DNA of 64,000 nucleotides, from NCBI GenBank assembly GCA_009193035.1, contig SWDT01000023.1, positions 62,001-126,000 on the forward strand, written 5' to 3'. The stretch is from Halicephalobus mephisto. Taxonomy: Eukaryota > Nematoda > Chromadorea > Rhabditida > Panagrolaimidae. Made by a program: the position numbers and the translations under genes. Positions 11,029 to 20,121 of the stretch are shown here, piece by piece (within the stretch, counting starts at the first letter, position 1; each line of letters starts with the position of its first letter). The notes under the pieces are model-generated. The model searched no databases. It was not told the origin of the DNA and saw nothing but the letters and a program-made list of their open reading frames with translations.

Positions 11029-12483
11029 ATGGATTCGAAAGATTTTCCTCTTGAATATTTCTATATTGAAACAGTAACTAATGTGAATATTGTTTTTACA
11101 ACAATATCAACTGGAATTACTGTACTGATGACTCCGTTCTATTTCTACATCTTGTTGACCCAATCCCAGAGTTTGGGAAGTTACAAATTCTTCCTTCTGA
11201 ATCACTCAGTTTGGACTATTTTAACTGAAATCAGCTTCAGCTTGACTAAACCTTGTTTTCTCATGCCTGGTGGTAAGTAAACAATGAAAAACATCTTAAT
11301 TACCCTTTTTGACATCATAATTGTTAATTCTTCGACGAGAGCCTTTATTTGCAATAAGAGTATTACAAATAAACAAGTACAAAAACAAAAACTAGGATTC
11401 AACTCCGTATATGAAAAACAGCTACCACAATCACTCGTGTTGGGACCAATGTTGCTTATTCAAAGGCAACCTAGGAGCCAGTGCACGCGTCCGTGAACAA
11501 TAACTTTAGTTTTCCCAAAAACTTAAAATTTGCGGAGCATAAATAACGAGTGAGGTACATCCTTTTGTTCGATAAACGTATATTGTAATAGAATCTTCCA
11601 TTGTAAAATGTAAAACCTTTGTGAAAATGAATTGATAGTACTTTTTAAAACTCCCTAAATCCAGCAATTAAACGTGCAATGATTCTAGATAGTTTTATAA
11701 AGTTTTAATTTCATTAATAATACCATTATTTTAGCTGCAGGATTCATTCTCGGTCCCCTAGGGAAAATAGGCAACTCCACAATGTCTTGTTACGTCATTC
11801 TTATTGATTATTTACTGGCATTTTTTACAATCATCGGAATGACAATGACCCTGATTTATCGCTATACGAGTATTTTTCCAGGAACCATGAAGACTGTGGG
11901 AACTTCCAAATGGATGATAGTTGTCTGTTTAATACTTCAATTATTTTTTATTATTTCGGGTTCCTACGTTGCAGGGCAATACTTTAGCCTAGACCATGAG
12001 ACAATGATCAGCAAAGCCATTGAATTTAGTCCTCTCCTCGCGAAATTCACTAAGGAATCAACTTTTGTTTACATGGACAAAGAAATTTTACTTCCTGCCA
12101 TCTGGGGAGTTGGGATAACTATAGTACTAATTTCGATTTTGTTCATAGTGCTGGCTGGAGTGTTAGTCTTCGAATTGAGGAATAACAAGTACACATCAAA
12201 GAACCTGGAGCTACAGAAGACCCTGATGTTCAGCTGTGTCATCCAAATCGCGATTACTATTATTTTCTTATTTCTACCACTTATGAATTTTTTCTACTGT
12301 CTCACCTACCACAGTGTTTACGCTGGCCCCATAGTAATGGTTGGCATTTGTGTGATCTGCTTGCATGCGATAATGGAAATGCTAGCCACTGTTTATTTTG
12401 TCCTACCGTATAGGAAATTTGTAGTAGAGAAGTTATCCAACATCTGGAAAGAAACAAGTCGATACTGTGGTAATTTCTGCTAA
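11029..12483 (+). CDS. Nematode 7TM chemoreceptor (Srh/Sri-type), copy 2
   Basis: Exons 11029-11272 and 11735-12483 (phase 1) give 330 aa, the same architecture as copy 1. The first exon, the intron and the segment after TM5 are nearly identical to copy 1. Differences cluster in TM1 (FYIETVTNVNIVFTT), in the loop after TM4 and around the start of TM5 (KEILLPAIWGVGITIV), the parts likely to contact ligand. The C-terminus is YCGNFC as in copy 1. A GTAATT donor before the last codons could join an acceptor at 12770 (a 17-residue basic tail) or at 13250, where CAG|ATACA matches the copy-1 alternative exon. Olfactory receptor role inferred from the family. Confidence 0.85.
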
Positions 12484-13327
12484 TCTGAGGATAGCTACTG
12501 ATGTCATCAACAGCATTTCTAATAGTCATGATGTACTTACTTAATAACACGAGCTTAATTTTCAAGAAATCTTATTTAACAGTCGGCCCAAGTGTTAATT
12601 GAATTTCGTAATTTGAAGTTATTTCCCTACTTTTATTACCATTGGAAACTTGCTCCATAATGTACTTTGTTAATCGAATTTTGAAGAGAGCTGTAGATGT
12701 TGCTCAAGTCCATAATTCTGTTATTAACATGCGTAATAAAGAATAAATTATCTACCGAAGATGACCATTTTATTTTAAAACAGAGAATGAAAAAGCTGAT
12801 TTTGCAAAAAAACAGAAATGTAAATCGTTTCATTAAAAAAGGAATGGTCCATTTAATTTTTTGACATAGTGGCTTCATACCTTTAAATGCAGATAGGGTA
12901 AAAGAAACTTTCTTTTGGAAAAAGTTCAGCAGACTTGAAAAATCTTCTTCGGGCTTGTGTAACGCTTTCGGATTCTTGCTTTGCATAATACAGATATATC
13001 ACTTAATTTCCTTCTTGTGTTTATTCCAAACGCAGGAAATAGAAATAAACGACAAAGTCATAATTGATTACGAAAAATAATCAATTAAATGTTCTTAGAA
13101 ATCACGTCATACTTCTGATTTTATGTAATTTCTTCACGCACTTTTAACTTTTTATTTTTATTTTTAAACATGTGTTTCTATCAAATATTCAATTGCTCAG
13201 GACATTTGATCACAGCTGAAAAATCCGCTGCATATAATTAACATTTTTCAGATACACAATCACAGGTGCTTCTTTCCTTAACGGGCCGTGGAAAAGTAAT
13301 TACTTTTAAACTTCGAACTTTATTAAA
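12484..13327. other. Intergenic region between receptors 2 and 3
   Basis: It starts with about 250 bp shared with the 3' flank of receptor 1, then unique AT-rich DNA. A 116-codon antisense open frame at 12636-12986 is low-complexity and spans the conserved 3' flank, so I do not call it a gene. The last 40 bp resemble the other receptors' promoter-proximal block. Confidence 0.5.
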
Positions 13328-14557
13328 ATGAACTCGAAAGATTTTCCTCTTGAATATTTCTACAACGAAAGGATAACTAACATCAGTTTTATTTTCACAA
13401 CAATTGCAGCTGGAATTACTGTACTGATGACCCCGTTCTATTTCTACATCTTGTTGACCCAATCCAAGAGTTTGGGAAGTTACAAATTCTTCCTTCTGAA
13501 TCACTCAGTTTGGACCGTTTTGTGTGAAATAAGTTTGGGTCTGACAAAGCCGTGTTTGTTGACGCCTGCGGGTAAGTGAATATTGTAATGGAATCACATT
13601 ACTGTAGATATTAGAAAATATAAATTCACATTATTGCAATTTCATGAGAACTTTAAGATCTTCAGAAGCTAATGATGTCAGATACTGCTTTTCGAAGTTT
13701 CTATCAAATTCTGAAAGATTCTAAAAGCCTATGTACAATTTCAGTTATATAAGCATACAATTTTAATTTCAGTTTCTGGATTCGTTATTGGTCCTCTCAG
13801 AAACATAGGTAACACTACGATGTCCTGTTACTTCATTCTCATTGATCTTCTATTCATATTTTTCACAATCGTCGGGATGACAATGACCCTCATCTATCGA
13901 TATACGAGTATTTTTCCAGGAATTGTTAAGAATATAGGAACTTCCAAATGGATGATAGTTGTTTGTTTAATAATCCAATTATGTCTTGCTGCTTCATGCT
14001 TCTACATCGCGAGAGAATTCCTCAGTCTAGACCATGAGACGATGATCAGCAAAGCCATTGAATTTAGTCCTGTTCTCGCGAAGTTCACCAATGAACCGAC
14101 TTTTGCACTAGTAGACAAAGAATCTGTTTTCTTTATTGTCATCGGATTCTGGATAACTATAGTACTAATTTCGATTTTGTTCATAGTTCTGGCTGGAGTG
14201 TTAGTCTTCGAGTTGAGGAATAACAAGTACACATCAAAGAACCTGGAGCTACAGAAGACCCTGATGTTCAGCTGTGTCATCCAAATCGCTATTACTATTA
14301 TTTTCTTATTTCTACCACTTATGAATTTTTTCTACTGTCTCACCTACCATAGTGTTTACGCTGGCCCCATAGTAATGTGTGGCATTTGTGTGATCTGCTT
14401 ACATGCGATAATGGAAATGTTAGCCACTGTTTATTTTGTCCTACCGTATAGGAAATTCGTAATAGAGAAATTATCTAACATTCGAAAGGGGAAAACTAAT
14501 GCCGTTGTTTCTATTAGTTCCGGAATGGGAAATAAGCTCCCAACACGAAATCCTTAA
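13328..14557 (+). CDS. Nematode 7TM chemoreceptor (Srh/Sri-type), copy 3
   Basis: Exons 13328-13571 and 13773-14557 (GTAAGT donor, AATTTCAG acceptor, phase 1) give 342 aa. It is the most diverged copy: the intron is 201 nt instead of about 455, TM3 reads 'IDLLFIFFTIVGM', and the loop after TM4 has 'IAREFLSLDHETMIS'. The TM5-TM7 half is almost identical to the other two, which suggests gene conversion. The tail differs (NIRKGKTNAVVSISSGMG, then NKLPTRNP) and has no GTAATT donor. The second-exon start codon-like ATG is internal; the 13328 start is homologous to the other copies. Confidence 0.85.
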
Positions 14558-15639
14558 TAGATGTTACGAATTCACCTGTTTTCTGAAGAAGATGAAATTT
14601 GCAATAAAACCAGGTGAACATTTAAATTAATATGTAGCATATACACTAAGACACTAAGTTCTAAAAGAACATGACAAAGTAATTGTTATATCTTTTACTT
14701 AGAATGAGACACAATACAAAATAGGAACAAATATTATTAATATCAGAGGTACACTCAAGGAGGACTTCCGATACACCGAAGTGTTCCCTTTTGTACTCCT
14801 CAATGGAGAGAAGGGACTGTTAAGACTTCGATATTCTGAATATCTCCGGTCATGGGAACTGTGCGTCCACAACAGTAATAAGCAATTGATCGGAACGACG
14901 ATAACGCCACTGATCCAGAGATACTGCTAACAGTCTTAAAAAAGGTTTCTCGATCGTGTTGCGTTTGTATTTTATAACATGTTTGTAACGGTTTAATTAC
15001 CCAAGTTTGAGATTTGTGTTCGGAATAAAGTGACGACGAGACAACATTTCGAACAGCAGTAATCGACACGAATTTGTAATTTAAAAAATTAAAAACATCA
15101 TTTCGTATTTCATCAATGAAACATTTTTCAGATGTGATAATTTTGTTTGTAAAATAACATCGATTGTGATAAAAGCATCCTTAACATAACTGATTTAATC
15201 AATAGGACAGAAGTAATTGGACATGATTGGATTTGGTGGATTTCTCAAAAGTTGATGGATCGAAACGCTGTCATCGTTGTATTTGTCTGATGGACCTCTA
15301 TTGACCGACATACAGTATTTCAGAATTTATATTTTATCTCAAAATTGGGAAATTAAACATTTGCAAAAAAAGACATATTGTGAAAAAAACAAAACGATTA
15401 TGATCGATAAAAATTTTCTGAGATTGTCAATAATCTTCCAGGATTAGTCGTGCCATCGCTGTTCCTACACAAAAAACGTAACTTTTGGTTTCATATAAAA
15501 TTACGAAATGTGACAAAAAGTGTGACACAATCGTTATATTTTTCATGAATATTTGGCATTTGTGACGAAAATTAAAACTTAATAGTAACGATTCCCTTGT
15601 AATTTCGTAGAATTCATAATTTCCTTTATTTTTATATTA
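14558..15639. other. Intergenic region with an SL1 fossil and receptor-flank repeats
   Basis: 14745-14870 is about 70% alike to 7570-7670 in direct orientation. 15470-15600 is similar to 7667-7790 in inverted orientation ('tttaattttcgtcacaaatg'). Thus related repeats bracket the receptor cluster. An 89-codon antisense frame at 14800-15069 runs through the SL1 copy and is not credible. Confidence 0.5.
14990..15011 (+). other. Exact SL1 spliced-leader sequence without a splice donor
   Basis: All 22 bases match canonical nematode SL1 (starts GGTTTAATTACCC, ends AAGTTTGAG). In an SL1 RNA gene the leader is followed directly by a GT donor; here it is followed by ATTTGTGTTCGG. No SL RNA stem is visible downstream. 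This is best read as the 5' end of a retrocopied trans-spliced transcript. A 7-bp direct repeat (tttgtaa, 14982-14988 and 15073-15079) flanks it, but no poly(A) precedes the right copy, so boundaries are uncertain. Confidence 0.75.
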
Positions 15640-15771
15640 GTTTTTTGATAGTTGAATTAACTTAATATCTCAGTTAAGAAAAAACTAATTTAAAAAATTC
15701 CGAAACCAGTGCGAGTCGAAAAGCAGGAACCGTCGCTGAAGGTTAACTGGCATACAACTACTCTTCTGTTT

Positions 15772-16076
15772 ATTTATTTATTCCCATATAGCACATTTAA
15801 AGTTCACAAACAATTCTAAAGTTAAACTCCTTGTACCTTTGATCCAACTCATCCGTCGGTGCGAGTCTTCTGTTCCTAGGACCTTGGGATTCTTCTTATC
15901 ATCTGGCTTGTTTTTGGTCAACCGGACCTCTAATGGGAGATATCCAGAGGGCTTCGCTTCTTTAGCCTACAAGCAGCTTGCGTGTTAGGCTTCTAGCTGC
16001 CGGTCTTCGGTCGGGAATCGAACTCGGGTCTCGTGAATTTGAATTCACGTGTACTACCATTGTACTATCCGAGGAA
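15772..16076 (-). mobile_element. tRNA-derived SINE, about 305 bp, with 12-bp target-site duplication
   Basis: Perfect 12-bp direct repeats 'actcttctgttt' lie at 15760-15771 and 16077-16088. Reading on the minus strand, the element opens with a tRNA-like head (16004-16075), continues with an unrelated body of about 200 bp, and ends in an 'aataaataaat' A-rich tail next to the TSD. Head, body, A-rich tail and TSD together are the hallmark of a SINE. SINEs are mobilised by partner LINE proteins; none is in the window. Confidence 0.82.
16004..16075 (-). pseudogene. tRNA-like head of the SINE
   Basis: 72 nt starting TCCTCGG and ending CCGAAGA (6 of 7 acceptor pairs), with an intact RNA polymerase III A box (TAGTACAATGG) and near-perfect B box (AGTTCGATTCC). 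The anticodon arm has an eight-base loop, and the T stem keeps only three of five pairs, so it is not a functional tRNA. It most resembles a Gly/Asp/Glu-type tRNA. Confidence 0.75.
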
Positions 16077-16449
16077 ACTCTTCTGTTTTTCACGATTTTT
16101 GAAGAGTTGTTACTACGATTTCTAAATTATCTTCTCTATTTCCTTGCGATTGTTTGAAGTTGTAGGATCACGAAACCGGCTGTATGGGATTTACTCCCTT
16201 TTGACTCGCGCTGATTTCGAAATTCTTTTTAAACCACTGTTTTTCTTACTTAGTTAAGATATTAATTTAATTCAATCATCAGAAAACGATATAACAACGA
16301 AAAAAATTACATAAAGCCTACGGAAATACAATCCACCAAATCGCTGTTTTATTTTTTAAACCGTTGTCCCTTATCGTCCAACATACCCGACTTATCTAAA
16401 TTTTTTCCGTTTGTTGATGAGCCTCATTATTTCATTGCGGAAAAAAGTA

Positions 16450-16537
16450 AGCCCGATGCGGGGCTCGAACCCGCGACAGCCAGATCGCTCCTCCGGAAAT
16501 TAAGAGTCTGGTGCTCTACCGACTGAGCTAACCGGGC
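16450..16537 (-). tRNA. tRNA-Lys (CTT anticodon) with a 15-nt intron
   Basis: Minus strand. The acceptor stem GCCCGGT/ATCGGGC, D arm GCTCAGTCGGTAGAGC, anticodon stem CCAGA/TCTGG with loop CTCTTAA, and T arm GCGGGTTCGAGCCCCGC all pair fully. Between loop position 37 and 38 there are 15 extra bases (16486-16500, ATTTCCGGAGGAGCG in the tRNA sense), the standard site for a nuclear pre-tRNA intron removed by the splicing endonuclease. The A box (TAGCTCAGTCGG) and B box (GGTTCGAGCCC) are intact, and a T6 run a few bases downstream is the Pol III terminator. The base after the acceptor stem is T, unusual as a discriminator. Confidence 0.92.
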
Positions 16538-17219
16538 GCTGGAGAGCCCGATCGAAGGAAAATAATTGAAGCTACAATTTTTACCATAAATAAGAATTTA
16601 ATTAATCTAAAATATCATCTGTCATGTATCATGAAAATAAAATTAATAAATTAATAAGTAGTCACAAAAAGAATTATAAATTTTTAGACAGAAATTAGAG
16701 TTGAAAATTGTCCGGGAAAATTGAAAAATGATCAAACTGCCCCCGGGGCAACTTGGCCGAGCAAATTACAACCCTTTTGATGTTAAATGATAATTGACGT
16801 TGTGATTTCGCGGACAACTTGTCCATTTTTTCAATTTGCCCGGGAAAATTACAACCCTAATAAAAATAATGTTTTTTGTTTTAGAGATTTCTTGAGGTCA
16901 TACTAGTCACTTTCTGGGATTTTGTCGAACCATTTTTCGAAACCAAATAACGATACACAGTCAGATAACTGGACAATTGATCCACGGAGCTGCCGATTTC
17001 GAACAAATTCGGAAATGGAAAAGCTCGAATTCGAAAATCGAAGGTTTTGAAAAATCAACAGCTCTGTCAACCTATACTTAATGTTCTCCATTTGCGGTTC
17101 CTAGTGTTATCACTTTGTTTACTACCTTTTCGAACTTCTTCTCGACTTCTCCGAGTATCAATCAATCGATAATGACACTCATCTGCTGTCTTCTCTGAAC
17201 CTGTCTTTGGAGTCTCTTG
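16538..17219. other. Intergenic, no gene recognised
   Basis: Contains a short inverted pair: 'attgtccgggaaaattgaaa' near 16705 and 'tttcaatttgcccgggaaaa' near 16838, which can fold back on themselves, so probably a small palindromic element. A 62-codon antisense frame at 16903-17091 has no other support. Confidence 0.4.
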
Positions 17220-17680
17220 GAACAGGGAACTAAACTAGAAAGAAAGGACCTGAAGATACAGCCTGGATATCAGAGACTGTGGGATACTGCAGGGCACGAG
17301 TGTGATCCTCGGTTGTGTTGTTTAGGAGTTATATAAGCATTGTTAGAGTAAGAATTATATTATACTTCTGTTTTCTATCCTAACAGTTACTTTTTAAAAA
17401 GCAGTGTTAATAAGAAATAGTTAGTGGTTGAAAATAAACACTATCTTTGACTCTCATTCGAACTGCCAAAGTTACTGTTAGAACAAGAAACTAAACTAGA
17501 AAGAATTTAAAGATATAGCCTGGATATCAGGGAATGTGGGATACTGCAGGGCATGAGTGAGATTATCGGTCGTGATATGTGAGAATTATATATAATAATT
17601 GTATTCTGTGTCTTATTGTGCGATAAAGATTATTAATACACTTCTGTTTCCTATCCTAACAAAGTCTGTTTTGACCGTTT
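17220..17680. repeat. Dispersed family B, two tandem copies (period 258 bp)
   Basis: Two copies of a block reading 'actaaactagaaag', 'agcctggatatcag' and 'gtgggatactgcagggca' start at 17230 and 17488. The same family is present in inverted orientation at 46690-47075 ('ctacagtattct', 'gatatccagaccatct'). Confidence 0.75.
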
Positions 17681-18009
17681 TGACACAAGATCGTTAGCTG
17701 ATCAGACTTGACAACCTAGTTTTTCAATCGAAATTCGAATTAAATACAAACTATTTTGACTTTATCTAAGATGTGTTTAAAACACAAATGTATTGGGTTG
17801 AAACGGTATGGATTAATTTGATATTCGTAAACTTATGCAAATAACTACTTTTTGTTTTTAAAAAACGTCATAATTACTTCTTTAATCTTCGACTTTTAAG
17901 TAATTAAATTTTTAATTCAATTTAATATGTTAAAAACAAGAATTTGAAATAGACCAAAAACAGAACGTTACTTAAAAACCACCTGCAAAGCGTAAACGCT
18001 ATATTGTAA

Positions 18010-18539
18010 TTGTTGTGTTTGTTACGCCGAATGGTTCGCGTCTATATGAAGTCGATTCTCGAAGAAAAAATTGACATAATAGATGCCTTAGGCACAATAC
18101 AAAAATACTGTGTCGAACTCGACACAAACCAACATCTATCAACTTCCCGCCAAGAGGAACTGTATGTTCTCTTACCGGTACTAAGCCAATCCATTCGGCA
18201 CCAAGTGTTTCCTGTTGATATTAAGTCAATCCGTTCGAGACTAAGCGTTTCCTATTAAGGATGGGGTGCCTGATCCAACAGTAATCAACGCTTAGTGATG
18301 ACAATCACATCCATTTTACCAAGAAAATGTATATAATAAAACCATCAAAAATCCGAAATACCCGTTTTCAAAAAATAGTTATTTTCATTCCTAGAATATT
18401 ATCTACGACAACAAATGAAACTTTCTCTAACGAAATTTCAAATATCATGAGCCATGAATTAGCTCCTTCTTTGACTACTACGTTATCAACACACGAAAAG
18501 GATATATTAGAACAGCTCTAATATATTAGATATATTATA
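18010..18539 (+). other. Weak open frames, probably repeat-derived
   Basis: 18010-18258 is open (ATG at 18031 possible; MVRVYMKSILEEKIDII...). It includes an imperfect tandem duplication in which 'ctaagccaatccattcgg' is echoed by 'ttaagtcaatccgttcg'. 18327-18521 is a second short open frame. No splice structure, domain or codon bias supports a gene. Confidence 0.2.
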
Positions 18540-19105
18540 TTTTATGTATATATGCACAGAATACAATGTCCCGATATCAACTTCATGCATCGATGCATTG
18601 AATATAATGTATCTGATGCACCAGAACTGTTTTAATGTACCAGTACATTGAATGTAGTGTATCTGATATATCATAACCGTTTTAGTATATCTTTATACTA
18701 AATATAACGCACCAACATCAGCTTAATGCATCGATGCATTCAATATAATGCCAGTGCATTGTATTCAATGTACTGATAAATTGAATACAATGCACTGACA
18801 TCATATTTAATATATCGATAAATTGAATACAATGCACTAACATTATATTTAATGTATCGATACATTGAATACAATGCACTGATATCAACTTAATACATTG
18901 GTATATTGAATACAATACGTTAACATTATATTTAATATATCGATAAATTTAATATCATGCACTGCTGTCAACCCAATGCATCGGTATATTGAATACAATG
19001 CCGAATATCAACTTAATACATTGATATATTGAATGCAATATATCCAATACATCAGAATCAGTTTAGTGTATCTATACATTATATACCATGTACCTATTTT
19101 TGTGT
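18540..19105. repeat. Satellite array (family C), about 60-bp period
   Basis: Repeats of 'tgaatacaatgcactgata' and 'aacttaatacatcgatatat' variants; each unit is itself nearly palindromic around 'atcgat'. The right end 'ttatataccatgtacc', followed by a T run and 'gtg', is shared with the array at 20441-21077. Confidence 0.8.
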
Positions 19106-19389
19106 CTGATCAATGACGTTTTCAATAGCAAAGATATGACTCGTCATCTGTAAAATAATGACTAACTATTGTCGAATAAAAGCCAATATAATTCTTTGTT
19201 CGAATTTCAATCTATAAATAATTTTTTTAAATTCATTACGAACATGCTTGGCAAATTCCGATGAAAATTTGTACAAGTTTTTATAAGAATTATTTTAATA
19301 ATTATTTTTGATTAATTTCCGGAAATAAATATTCTCAGATGTGCTGAACGACATGGATTTTGTGCTACATTTTACCAAAGTTGAAGATC

Positions 19390-19965
19390 AGAATTCGATA
19401 TCAAACTTTGACATCAAAGATAAGGATCAAACTTTGACATCAAAGTTGGTAGTCGAAATTCGAAGTTAAAGGTAGAAGTCAAAAGTTGGACTTTTGTTGT
19501 TAATAAACTGTAGAAATTTTCTATTTGAAAGTGTTTTATTTAGAATGATAGAACTTGGCATATGAATTTTTCTAAATGGAAAAAATTAGATTTTATCTTA
19601 ACGTAAAGATTCAAAATTCCAACTTTGACGGTCAGCTTTAAAATCGAAGTTTAACCCTCAATTTTAATAATCAACTTTGATGTCGAGTTTCGACTTTCAA
19701 GTTGCACTATCAACTTTGATGCTGAACTTCGACCTTCAACTCCGACTTCGAAGTTGCACTATTAACTTTGATATCAAATTTTAACTTCCAACTCCGACTT
19801 CGAAGTTGCACTATTAACTTTGATGCTGAACTTCGACTTCCAACTCTGACTTCGAAGTTGAACTATCAACTTTGATGCTGAACTTCGACCTTCAACTCCG
19901 ACTTCGAAGTTGCACTATTAACTTTGATATCAAATTTTAACTTTCAACTCTGACAGTCAACTTTC
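19390..19965. repeat. Satellite array (family D), 'aactttgatgctgaacttcg'
   Basis: Tandem units of roughly 60 bp built from 'gaagttgcactatcaacttt' and 'gatgctgaacttcgac'. The sequence is full of AAGTT/AACTT complements, so single strands can fold. Related units recur at 63100-63580. Confidence 0.8.
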
Positions 19966-20121
19966 ATAATATGAAGCGCTGGCACAAAGATGAAGAGCTT
20001 TATCGAAGATTACTTTCTAATTTTATATACTTTATTTCGAAAATTATAAATTCGATAAGCCATCTTCCGTACCCTTGGAGAGGTCAATTTACAACAAAGT
20101 AGATATGAAACTTTAATTATT

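Larger units (their letters stand above)
15640..16310. repeat. Inverted-repeat element related to family A, split by a SINE
   Basis: The left arm (about 15640-15735, 'taatatctcagttaag' ... 'accagtgcgagtcg') is the reverse complement of the right arm (about 16190-16310, 'gactcgcgctgatttcgaaa' ... 'cttagttaagatatt'). The arms match the core of the 185-bp repeat at 4312-4850. The element is interrupted by the SINE at 15772-16076, so it is older than the SINE. Confidence 0.7.

Noticed and set aside
12636..12986. 116-codon minus-strand frame between receptors
   Set aside because: Low complexity and partly overlaps the duplicated receptor 3' flank.
14990..15090. Functional SL1 RNA gene
   Set aside because: No GT donor after the leader and no SL RNA stem; a retrocopy fits better.
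16004..16075. Functional tRNA
   Set aside because: Eight-base anticodon loop and only three T-stem pairs; it is the head of a SINE.
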